Assembly (NCBI GenBank): GCA_028287895.1
Contig: JAQBOV010000091.1
Span: 39,632-103,631, forward strand
Source: Mucilaginibacter sp.
GTDB lineage: Bacteria; Bacteroidota; Bacteroidia; Sphingobacteriales; Sphingobacteriaceae
DNA length: 64,000 nucleotides
Reading direction: 5' to 3'
In this document: one piece after another, positions 41,322-48,802 of the stretch
Layout of the letters: every line of letters begins with the position of its first letter
How positions within the stretch are numbered: position 1 is the stretch's first letter
Made by a program: the position numbers and the translations under genes
Notes under the pieces: generated by a model
What the model saw: the letters and a program-made list of their open reading frames with translations, nothing else
Told to the model about the DNA's origin: nothing
The model's database searches: none

Positions 41322-41329
41322 CAAAAATA
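41322..41329 (-). promoter_or_regulatory. -7 box upstream of kbl
   Basis: TATTTTTG on the minus strand, matching TAnnTTTG, 20 nt before the ATG. It lies inside the longer open frame and therefore supports the ATG at 41301. Confidence 0.45.
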
Positions 41330-41418
41330 AGCATTAGCGCGCAATATTTTTCAGTAACAATAATGGCACTGAATGTCATAACATTTCCGGGGCTTTTAAT
41401 GCATCAAATTGCAAAATA

Positions 41419-41454
41419 AAAAGCCCCGGCCGCTTTTAAACAGCCAGGGCTTTT
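41419..41454 (-). terminator. Intrinsic terminator after the SusD gene
   Basis: AAAAGCCC-C-GGC pairs with GCC-A-GGGCTTTT (11 of 12 pairs) around a 12-nt loop. On the minus strand it ends in TTTTTATTTT. It follows the SusD stop (41473) by 18 nt. Confidence 0.85.
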
Positions 41455-41472
41455 GCGTTAAATTAATCAACC

Positions 41473-42939
41473 TTACTTCGTATCAAAGAAAAGTCTGGTA
41501 CTTACCAGGTCGCCACCGATGGCAGCGGCAGCAGCATTATAATTCACTACGTTTACTTCCTGTTCGTTTACAGGGTAGGTAAAGCGAACCGGGTAGGCAC
41601 TTGTTGCCGTTGGCGGAGCTAGCAGTACCGGGTAATCAAATCTTCTTTGCTCAATCCAGGCGTCCCACCCTCTGTTATAGAGCGCAAGGTATTTTTGAAG
41701 CCCTATTTTATTAAGGGTTGTACCACCTGTAGCTGTTGCAAAGGCAACATTTGGCTGGGCTAAATAAGCTGCCGCGGCAGCACTTGATACGCCCCAGAAC
41801 GTTTCTGAAGCAATAACACCGGCAGCATAATGGGTATCAGCAGTACCGCCAACGCTATAACCTCTTGCTGCTGCTTCCGCTAAGATGAATTCTGTTTCAG
41901 CATAATCCAGCAGATCGCCCGGGAAATCAGGATTAGTTATTTTTCCGATTGAACTGGGTACTAGCAACGATCCCGAAGGTTTAGAGTTTGCGCCAAAGGT
42001 AACGTTGGCGCCCGGGGCGCCACCGGCATAAATGCCCGCATTATTTACCGTAAAATAATAGGGCAGCCTTGGGTCGGCAGGTATGCCGCCACCTGGCTGC
42101 AAATAGCTCAAAATGGTAGAACATGCGACAAAATCCTGTCTTCCGCTTTGTACGAGATCAACCCATATCGGGTTTGTATTTGGTGTTGAGCCTAAAAAAT
42201 TAAAAAGTGCATTGTTATTGTTTGATGTAAATACTCCTGCTGCAAAGGCCGATTCAACAACCGATTTTGCTTTGGCATTATCAAAGTCGGCTATGGTAAT
42301 GCCCATTTTAAGTTTAAAGGTATTGGCAAACAATTTCCAGGCAGCAGGGTCACCACCATAAATAATATCTGCCGACCCATAGCTTGCACCTGCAACATCT
42401 AAAGCCGCAATATCAGCATCCAAACGGGTTAAAAGATCATAATAAACAGTTTTCGCATCGTCAAACTTTGGAAAAGGTTTGGTGATATCCAATGCCTCTG
42501 AATAAGGAATATTCCCGAAAGTGGTAACCAGGTAATAGTATGCATAAACCTGTAAAATATCAGCTATGGCAATTTCATTTTTTTGTTGAACCGCATCGGC
42601 AACATCGGTAGGTATTACTTTCTTGGCCTGCTTTAAATTCATCAATACCGTATCATAAAGTGCGGTCCAATCATTATCAGGTATTGCACGCGATTTAAGA
42701 TTATAGTTAGCCTCATCCGTGTAGGTGGTTTCTTCCCATTGCTGCGTGATCAAACGAAATATATTTAAATTTACGTTTGATGAGGTTAAAGTCTTGCTCA
42801 GGGCATGCTCAGCGTTGGTAAACAAGGTATAAGAAGGGACGCTTATCGGATGCTTAGGGTCTATATTTAATTTCGTTATATCTTTAGTACAGGCCGCCAC
42901 GACGGTAACCAGTGCTAAAATTATTGCTATCTTTTTCAT
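41473..42939 (-). CDS. SusD/RagB family nutrient-binding lipoprotein (first pair)
   Basis: A 488-residue surface lipoprotein with signal peptide and lipobox VVAAC (C16). It belongs to the SusD-like (SusD_2, PF12771) type: TDITKLNIDPKHPIS-like N-terminus, FRLITQQWEETTYTDEANY, QVYAYYYLVTTFGNIPYSEAL (a TPR helix pair), DLLTRLDADIAAL, DLLDYAETEFILAEAAARGY, and a C-terminal PVRFTYPVNEQEVN. It caps the transporter encoded upstream (42950-46195), 10 nt away. No carbohydrate enzyme is next to it, so the ligand is unknown and could be a peptide or small glycan. The last gene of its transcript. Confidence 0.9.
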   Translation of the reverse strand: MKKIAIILALVTVVAACTKDITKLNIDPKHPISVPSYTLFTNAEHALSKTLTSSNVNLNIFRLITQQWEETTYTDEANYNLKSRAIPDNDWTALYDTVLMNLKQAKKVIPTDVADAVQQKNEIAIADILQVYAYYYLVTTFGNIPYSEALDITKPFPKFDDAKTVYYDLLTRLDADIAALDVAGASYGSADIIYGGDPAAWKLFANTFKLKMGITIADFDNAKAKSVVESAFAAGVFTSNNNNALFNFLGSTPNTNPIWVDLVQSGRQDFVACSTILSYLQPGGGIPADPRLPYYFTVNNAGIYAGGAPGANVTFGANSKPSGSLLVPSSIGKITNPDFPGDLLDYAETEFILAEAAARGYSVGGTADTHYAAGVIASETFWGVSSAAAAAYLAQPNVAFATATGGTTLNKIGLQKYLALYNRGWDAWIEQRRFDYPVLLAPPTATSAYPVRFTYPVNEQEVNVVNYNAAAAAIGGDLVSTRLFFDTK

Positions 42940-42949
42940 GTCTATTTTT

Positions 42950-45900
42950 TTAGAAAGTTGCCTTTAAGTTGAAAGAAACGGTGCGAACGGCCGGATAAGC
43001 ACCTTCCTGTATACCCTGTAAATTACCTGAACTCAAACCTTCTTCAGGATCTGAATAAGGCAGGTTTTTATGAATGATCCATAAGTTATGGCCTATGAGC
43101 TGTAAGGTTACGTCCTTAATCCGGCCAAGTTTGCTGGTTACACTCTGAGGTAAGGAATAACCAATAAGAAGTTCGCGCAGTTTGACGTAGCTCGCATCAT
43201 ATATAAATGCCTTATCGGGCAAATTCACATAACCAAAGGCAGTGTAATCATCTGCTGCAATTCTCACTGTATTGGGCTGACCCTGGGCATTAACACCGGG
43301 CCTTATGAAACCACCTCCCTGCGACAGGGGGTTACGCACCGGTTTGCCCAGATCATTGGTATAAGCAGTTTCAGGATAAAGTCCGGTAGCCATGCCATAA
43401 GCAATATCCTGTGAAAATACTGAACCGCCATGACGAAAATCGATCAGGAAACTCAGCGAAAAGTTTTTGTATTTGAATGTGTTATTAATGCCGCCCATCC
43501 AATCGGGGTTTGAGTTGCCGATATCAATGTTATTGGTGATGGTTCTTACGTACTGACCATCAGGCCCGACCACTTTCTGGCCGTTTAAGTAGGTGAAATC
43601 CGATCCTCTGATCATGCCAAAGGGCTGGCCCAGTGTGGCGTTAATGCTTTCACCATTTTGAAAGATCGCCAGAGCAAGGTTGGTAGCCTCATTGCCGCTG
43701 CCATCTTTAAATAAGGAAACGACTTTGTTTCTGGAGCGGGTGAAATTCAGTTTGATATTCCAGCTGAAATCTTTTGACTTTACAGGCGTTCCATTTAATG
43801 AAAGCTCAATACCTCTGTTTCTAACCGAGCCGGCATTTAAATATTGACTTGCATATCCTGTCGCCGTCGACACGTTTACAGGTAAAATCTCGTCAAACGT
43901 AAGGGTGTTATAATAGGTTCCGTCAAAGCCTAACCTGTTTTGGAAGAAACTCAGTTCCAAACCTACTTCCTTGCTTTTTGTACGCTCCGGCTTTAAATTT
44001 GAATTGTTTTTGATTGTATTGAGCGCGGCCTGCGGGGCTGGACCAAAAGGAGATCCGATGACATAAGTATCCAAAGTAGCATAATATGGAGCATCGCTGC
44101 CTACTTCCGCGTAGCTGCCCCTTAATTTTCCATAGGAAAGCCATGCCCAGTTTTTAAGCAGTTCTGAGAAAACAAATCCTGCTGATATTGACGGATAATA
44201 ATAAGTATTGTTGGCTTTGGGAAGGGTGGAAGATTTGTCTCTTCTTATCGTTCCATCCAGGGTCAGCATTTTTTTCCAGGTCAATGTGGCACCTGCAAAA
44301 ATACCGTCAACCTCTCGTCTTCCGTCAAATTCGGTCGGAGCTAATGGTGCAACCAATGAGTTTGACAGTGCAAATATGCCCGGCACTATCAGCCCACCAT
44401 TAGTACTGGCGGTAATGCTGGTCTCGTTGTCTTTCCTTATATTACCACCTAAAAGGGCTTTTAAATTAAAATCCTTGGAGAGGTCCTTATCCACACTAGC
44501 CAACAAATCAAAGTTGGTTTCTGCAAAATTGTGGTTAAACCTTGTGTAGTATGGCACACCAATACTGGTCACATCATAACGTTCCTGGTCAAGTTCAGCA
44601 TAGGTATCCAAAGAGGCCCTTCCTGTGATAGTTAACCATGTGATTGGTTTGTAACTAAGATTAACGTTACCCAGATACCTGTTACGTGCATCTACTTCAT
44701 AGTTGTGGTTTGTTACCCAGTACGGGTTATTCCAGTAGATAGCACCGTAGTTGCCACCCTCAGGGTCAGCCATATTCCACGTTACGTTCTTCCCTGTTCT
44801 GTCATAAGCGGCTTTTAATTCCTTAATATCGGTGTTCATTTCCCACCATTCTCTAAAACCGGTTATCACATTTCTGTTATCTGAATTTGTACCATCATAT
44901 CCCGTGCCGCCTCTGCCGGTACCGTTGGTTTGATAAAAATTGATATTGGCACCTACGGTTAATTTAGGAGCGATGTTATAAGTAGCGGCGAAGTCGACCT
45001 GGTTTTTATTGATCCGGCTATTGGGAAGAATACCCTTGTCAATGCTATTCGTATAGCCTAATTTAAATGTGCCATTATCGCCGCCATTAGTGATCATTAT
45101 ACTTTCATTGGTTGAAAGCGGCGATAAAAAAAAGCTTGCAGGCCCGTTTCTGGCGGCAACCCATGGAGTAGCTTTATGATAGTTCGGGGATGTCGGGTCG
45201 AATGCATCCCATTGGTAAACCATTAGCTTGGGATCAAACCGCGCGCCAAATGATGCATCTTCAGTAGTTGGTGTAACCAGGTCCGGTACGCCGTCACCGT
45301 TAACATCAAAGTAAAAGAAATAGCCGCTCGGGTCATTATAGAATGGACCATAACCGGCTCCGTATTGTGTTTGATACTTTGGAAAAGTAGACTTATCCAT
45401 AGAAGATACCGTCAGGGTTGAATTAATGGTAATGCCTAAGCCACGTTTAGCTTTTTTAGTTGTGATCAGGATAACACCATTGCTGCCGCGGGAACCATAC
45501 AGAGCCGTTGCTCCTGCGCCCTTTAGTACCGTTACATTTTCAATATCATCCGGATTAATGTCCGAAGCGGGGCTGCCATAATCATAGCCGCCACCACCAG
45601 TCCTTTGGGTGCTGCTGTTTGTGTTATTATTACTAATTGGCACGCCGTCAATTACAAATAGCGCCTGGTTATCGCCGGTGATCGATTTATAGCCTCGAAG
45701 TACGACGTTCGTCGAAGCGCCAAGGGCATTATTCTGGCGGATTTCCAGACCTGACACCTTACCGGACAATCCGTCGACAAAATTTGTCTGGCGTTGTTTG
45801 CTGACTTCCTCACCATTTACCTGCTGGGCCGCATAGCTCTGCTGGTTGCGCGTTCTTGTCAAACCAAGTGCGCCGGTAACCACAACCTCACCAAGCTGCT

Positions 45901-46195
45901 GGCTTGAGATAGCTAATGCTACATTCATAACATTGCCCTTAACCGTGACTGTCTGCGGCGTATAGCCAACAAAGCTGAAGGTTAATAGAGCACCATCAGG
46001 CGCGTTGATTGAATAATTGCCCTCAGTGTTCGTCTGAGTTCCGCTGCTTGTTCCTTTTATGCTTACCGATACCCCGGGTAAGGGTAAGCCATCGTCTTTC
46101 CCGGTAACCTTACCGGTGACGATGTGAGTTTGTGCAAAGAGCTGGCTTACAGCCAATAATAGCATGCACAAATTCAGAAGTAGAATTTTTTTCAT
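42950..46195 (-). CDS. SusC/RagA family TonB-dependent outer-membrane transporter (first pair)
   Basis: A 1081-residue TonB-dependent transporter. It has a signal peptide (KKILLLNLCMLLLAVSQLFA, then Q), a carboxypeptidase-like domain (about 25-100, VTGKVTGKDDGLPLPGVSVSIKGTSSGT), the SusC-specific TonB box region (EVVVTGALGLTRTRNQQ), a plug (about 125-230, QALFVIDGVPIS; DIENVTVLKGAGATALYGSRGSNGVILITTK) and a 22-stranded barrel ending FNLKATF. It imports the substrate caught by the SusD next to it. Aside from the pair, no sensor or sigma factor lies nearby. Starts at ATG 46195; upstream is a long leader with an orphan plus-strand terminator. Confidence 0.95.
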   Translation of the reverse strand: MKKILLLNLCMLLLAVSQLFAQTHIVTGKVTGKDDGLPLPGVSVSIKGTSSGTQTNTEGNYSINAPDGALLTFSFVGYTPQTVTVKGNVMNVALAISSQQLGEVVVTGALGLTRTRNQQSYAAQQVNGEEVSKQRQTNFVDGLSGKVSGLEIRQNNALGASTNVVLRGYKSITGDNQALFVIDGVPISNNNTNSSTQRTGGGGYDYGSPASDINPDDIENVTVLKGAGATALYGSRGSNGVILITTKKAKRGLGITINSTLTVSSMDKSTFPKYQTQYGAGYGPFYNDPSGYFFYFDVNGDGVPDLVTPTTEDASFGARFDPKLMVYQWDAFDPTSPNYHKATPWVAARNGPASFFLSPLSTNESIMITNGGDNGTFKLGYTNSIDKGILPNSRINKNQVDFAATYNIAPKLTVGANINFYQTNGTGRGGTGYDGTNSDNRNVITGFREWWEMNTDIKELKAAYDRTGKNVTWNMADPEGGNYGAIYWNNPYWVTNHNYEVDARNRYLGNVNLSYKPITWLTITGRASLDTYAELDQERYDVTSIGVPYYTRFNHNFAETNFDLLASVDKDLSKDFNLKALLGGNIRKDNETSITASTNGGLIVPGIFALSNSLVAPLAPTEFDGRREVDGIFAGATLTWKKMLTLDGTIRRDKSSTLPKANNTYYYPSISAGFVFSELLKNWAWLSYGKLRGSYAEVGSDAPYYATLDTYVIGSPFGPAPQAALNTIKNNSNLKPERTKSKEVGLELSFFQNRLGFDGTYYNTLTFDEILPVNVSTATGYASQYLNAGSVRNRGIELSLNGTPVKSKDFSWNIKLNFTRSRNKVVSLFKDGSGNEATNLALAIFQNGESINATLGQPFGMIRGSDFTYLNGQKVVGPDGQYVRTITNNIDIGNSNPDWMGGINNTFKYKNFSLSFLIDFRHGGSVFSQDIAYGMATGLYPETAYTNDLGKPVRNPLSQGGGFIRPGVNAQGQPNTVRIAADDYTAFGYVNLPDKAFIYDASYVKLRELLIGYSLPQSVTSKLGRIKDVTLQLIGHNLWIIHKNLPYSDPEEGLSSGNLQGIQEGAYPAVRTVSFNLKATF

Positions 46196-46458
46196 TGCAT
46201 GAATTGATTAGTTATGGCTTAAATAGGGAGTGCTGGAGGCTTATATAATAACGTAAACCACTAAACCCGCAGCATGTTTGCTTTTTTAATCAAATATTTT
46301 GTATAAGCAATTTTGTGCAATACTATAGCCAATCACTTGTTAACTATAACGAAATTTTATTTCGATTAAAACCATTATTGCATTGTGGATGTTTTAGAAT
46401 AAGACTGGATTATGAACTTAACTACGAGTTGATGATAAGACAGTTAATTAGTTAATTA
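46196..46458. other. 263-nt spacer upstream of SusC, no recognised gene
   Basis: AT-rich leader region of the minus-strand SusC gene. No reading frame with convincing composition is present. A plus-strand terminator at its right end (46459-46498) has no upstream plus-strand gene, so a short plus-strand RNA may originate here. Confidence 0.4.
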
Positions 46459-46498
46459 AAGCCGGAAAATACGCGAGGTGTTTTCCGGCTTCTTTTTT
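46459..46498 (+). terminator. Orphan intrinsic terminator
   Basis: AAGCCGGAAAA pairs perfectly with TTTTCCGGCTT (11 bp, 11-nt loop) and is followed by CTTTTTT. The T tract lies on the plus strand, where no annotated gene precedes it: the nearest upstream gene (SusC) runs the other way. On the minus strand it has only a weak T tract. It may end an antisense or small RNA. Confidence 0.75.
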
Positions 46499-46666
46499 CA
46501 ATAATGCGCATGACGGAAATGGAATTAGACGGGTTTATAAATAACTCACCAACTAAAATGAATTAAAGCCGGAAGGGCTAGAATATCATATGTCATCTAA
46601 GCCTAATAAATCACCATAAATCATCCGGTGTGTTAAACTTTTTACATTTCGGCATGTCTAATTAGT
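46499..46666. other. Spacer between the orphan terminator and the next promoter
   Basis: No gene or hairpin with a T tract is visible. AATTAAAGCCGGAAGGGCTAG (46560-46580) repeats the left arm of the preceding terminator (AATTAAAGCCGGAAAAT) without its partner. Confidence 0.4.
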
Positions 46667-46674
46667 TAAATTTG
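46667..46674 (+). promoter_or_regulatory. -7 box upstream of the 140-codon gene
   Basis: TAAATTTG matches TAnnTTTG exactly, 11 nt before the ATG. The leader would be about 5 nt. Confidence 0.45.
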
Positions 46675-46685
46675 TATATTTATTA

Positions 46686-47108
46686 ATGCCTAATAAGCCG
46701 GACGTGAAAAAAGGTGAGTCTTTCGTAAAAATATACCTGGTTTTATCACTTTTGGTGATATACCTTGTTATTGCCGCAACCTGTATATTATACCTGCCGA
46801 AATATAGCCCATTAAGGCCTGTAAATAATTACACCAAGATCAACACATACCTCGTTTTAAAGCCAACGCATCAAATGGAGCACCCTGTTGCCGATATGCT
46901 TGTGTTGTTACATCAGGTTTATAAATCAACCGTTGAAAATAAGCGGCCGGTGCTGAACGGCTCCTCACAAACAGCGTTGGTTTTTATATCGCTTATTTTT
47001 GGTGCCATTGCTTTGACCGGCCTGTTAAAAAAATCGGGCGGACATTGCATGCTGTTCCGTTATTCGCCGCAATATGCGTATTTAAGCTACTGTACACTGC
47101 GGATTTGA
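46686..47108 (+). CDS. Hypothetical membrane protein, 140 residues
   Basis: A protein with two membrane helices: IYLVLSLLVIYLVIAATCILYL (about 16-37) and TALVFISLIFGAIALTGLL (about 96-114), with a polar loop of about 55 residues between them, presumably periplasmic, and a short Cys/Tyr-rich tail. I do not recognise the family. The promoter box and leaderless start are the best signs that it is real. It precedes the glycine-rich secreted protein by 120 nt in the same direction. Confidence 0.55.
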   Translation: MPNKPDVKKGESFVKIYLVLSLLVIYLVIAATCILYLPKYSPLRPVNNYTKINTYLVLKPTHQMEHPVADMLVLLHQVYKSTVENKRPVLNGSSQTALVFISLIFGAIALTGLLKKSGGHCMLFRYSPQYAYLSYCTLRI

Positions 47109-47228
47109 TGGATTCTCCGGCTCGGGCAAACGATGGATACTTTGCCGGGATCAGGCGGTTCATACCATATTTTATCTATCTATTGAAAATACCAGGGAAA
47201 ACTAATAAAAAGAATAAAAGTTAAGATC

Positions 47229-48176
47229 ATGAAAAGGATATATAAATATTTAACACTTACCGGCTTTAGCGCAGTATTGTGTTTGTTCATGGCCATTCCG
47301 GCTATGGCGCAACATAGAGGCGGTGGCGGTGGTGGCGGCGGTGGTGGATTTTCCGGCGGCGGACACTCAGGCGGCGGCGGCGGATTTTCCGGCGGAGGCC
47401 GTTCCGTTGGCATTTCACCACAACAGGGAAGTTTTTCACCGCGTTCAAGTGTTTCGGCCCAACGTGGAAGTTTTGCAGCCCGCGGCAGTTATACGCAAGG
47501 GCGCGGGTACATCAGAAGCAATGGTATAAGCGCTGCCGGCGCGGCTGCGCATCGCGGTTATGTACCAGGATCGCTTGGCGGTGGTGTTTACGGTCATGGC
47601 GGTAGCTATGGGAACTATGCCTGGGGAAGGCATGGCGGTTATTTTTATCACGGCGGCTTTTATGGCAGCCTGTATTATCCATGGTTGGGACTTGGCTTTG
47701 GATTTTTACCTTATGGATATTATTCATTCTATTGGGGCGGCTATCCGTATTACTACTGGGATGGCTTTTATTACCAGTATGACAATAATCAATATACTGT
47801 GGTTGAACCTCCGGTTGGCGCGGCAATAAATAAGCTGCCTTCAGATGCGCAGTCAATTGTAATCGATGGACAACAGTATTATGAGAAAAATGGGGTTTAT
47901 TATCAGGAAGTCACTAAGGATGACGGCACGGTAGTTTACCAGGTTGCCGGTAAAGACGGGCAGTTGAATACTGGCGCCACAGGTGCAAGTACAGTGGTAC
48001 CGAAAGAGGGTGACATCGTGACTAAACTGCCGCCTGACTGCCGAAAAGTTAAATTGAACGGCACCATATTTTATGTATCTGCTGATGGCATATATTACCA
48101 GGAAACAAAAGACAGTAACAATAATAAAGTATATAAAATTGTAGGGCTTGACGGAGATGTTCCTGATAATCAATAA
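47229..48176 (+). CDS. Glycine/tyrosine-rich secreted protein with two DUF6515-like repeats
   Basis: A 315-residue exported protein. After the signal peptide (SAVLCLFMAIPAMA, then QH) come an almost pure glycine tract with FSGGG units (about 30-60), a Ser/Arg/Gly linker, and an aromatic segment (about 130-190) full of Tyr, Trp and Gly (YYPWLGLGFGFLPYGYYSFYW) that may sit in or on the outer membrane. The C-terminal part has two related modules, LPSDAQSIVIDGQQYYEKNG then GVYYQEVTKDDG, and LPPDCRKVKLNGTIFYVSADG then GIYYQETKDSN. These resemble DUF6515. Structural or adhesive role is a guess. Its stop codon lies in a tandem 16-bp duplication. Confidence 0.78.
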   Translation: MKRIYKYLTLTGFSAVLCLFMAIPAMAQHRGGGGGGGGGGFSGGGHSGGGGGFSGGGRSVGISPQQGSFSPRSSVSAQRGSFAARGSYTQGRGYIRSNGISAAGAAAHRGYVPGSLGGGVYGHGGSYGNYAWGRHGGYFYHGGFYGSLYYPWLGLGFGFLPYGYYSFYWGGYPYYYWDGFYYQYDNNQYTVVEPPVGAAINKLPSDAQSIVIDGQQYYEKNGVYYQEVTKDDGTVVYQVAGKDGQLNTGATGASTVVPKEGDIVTKLPPDCRKVKLNGTIFYVSADGIYYQETKDSNNNKVYKIVGLDGDVPDNQ

Positions 48177-48203
48177 GATTATCCTGCAATAAGATTATCC
48201 TGC
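48172..48203. repeat. Tandem 16-bp duplication including a stop codon
   Basis: AATAAGATTATCCTGC occurs twice in direct succession (48172-48187, 48188-48203). The first copy contains the TAA of the preceding gene, so the stop is duplicated in sequence though not in frame. Probably a recent slippage event. Confidence 0.85.
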
Positions 48204-48249
48204 CAAAGTTTTTTTCCGGTTTGGCGAAGCTTAAAATAAATTTCAAGGG

Positions 48250-48280
48250 GGGGTATTCTATAGGATACCCCTTATTTTTT
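48250..48280 (+). terminator. Intrinsic terminator of the glycine-rich protein gene
   Basis: GGGGTAT pairs with ATACCCC, extended by a wobble and a C-G pair to 9 pairs, loop TATA, then TTATTTTTT. It is 74 nt past the stop and preceded by a run of G. Confidence 0.85.
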
Positions 48281-48475
48281 CTACTGCTGCCGTGATTGGA
48301 AACTCATTCTATTTCCCATATAACCCGCTCAGTACATCCTGCTAACCGGCAGCCAGGTTAAATGAGGCAAAGCCTGATTATAAAAAAATCAATGTTAAGT
48401 AACCTTTTGAAATTTCTGTCGTACAAGCAGTTATAGTTTTTTATTTTAATTGAAAAACAGCACTAATAATTAAAT
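48281..48475. other. 195-nt spacer after the terminator
   Basis: No gene, repeat or motif is recognised. It is followed by the candidate RNA at 48476-48616. Confidence 0.4.
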
Positions 48476-48616
48476 CTCTTGGCGTGGGGGCGACAGGGGA
48501 TTTTTTTTTGCTACCTATCCAGAGACTTTAGAGCCTGCATTGCCCGCCGCACAGGTCCGATAATAATATATGCTCTACTGCCTATTAATCAAGAGTTCCA
48601 TTGTGAACTCTTTTTT
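48476..48616 (+). ncRNA. Candidate structured RNA or attenuator ending in an intrinsic terminator
   Basis: AAGAGTTC-N6-GAACTCTT (48591-48612) is an 8-bp stem running into six T residues, with no open frame ahead of it since the preceding terminator at 48250. An upstream CTCTTG (48476-48481) is complementary to CAAGAG (48590-48595), the left arm of that terminator, so closing helix and terminator are mutually exclusive. Between them is a GC-rich patch (GGCGTGGGGGCGACAGGGG; GCCCGCCGCACAGG). It could be a small RNA or an attenuator for the DUF5686 gene 187 nt downstream. I recognise no Rfam family. Confidence 0.35.
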
Positions 48617-48802
48617 ATTAAATAGCAAACGCAAGTGGGTTTTGTCCGGAGCTTGCCTGTGGATTGTCTGATGGCTTGTTTGCCAATGGTTTAGCAGGTT
48701 CCATGCTGCATTTCCTTATTTGCTCACAGATAGAATCGACTTAAATCGCTATTTTAACAGACTTTTTCAAATTCGTACCTTAGGGTAAGATTATCTGCAG
48801 GC

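Noticed and set aside
46560..46580. Second terminator arm after the orphan terminator
   Set aside because: Only the left arm AAAGCCGGAA is repeated and no complementary arm or T tract follows.
47180..47413. 77-codon proline-rich minus-strand frame
   Set aside because: It is the complement of the polyglycine codons of the secreted protein gene.
48476..48616. 6S RNA
   Set aside because: A closing stem and terminator are present, but I could not find the long bulged helix that defines 6S RNA.
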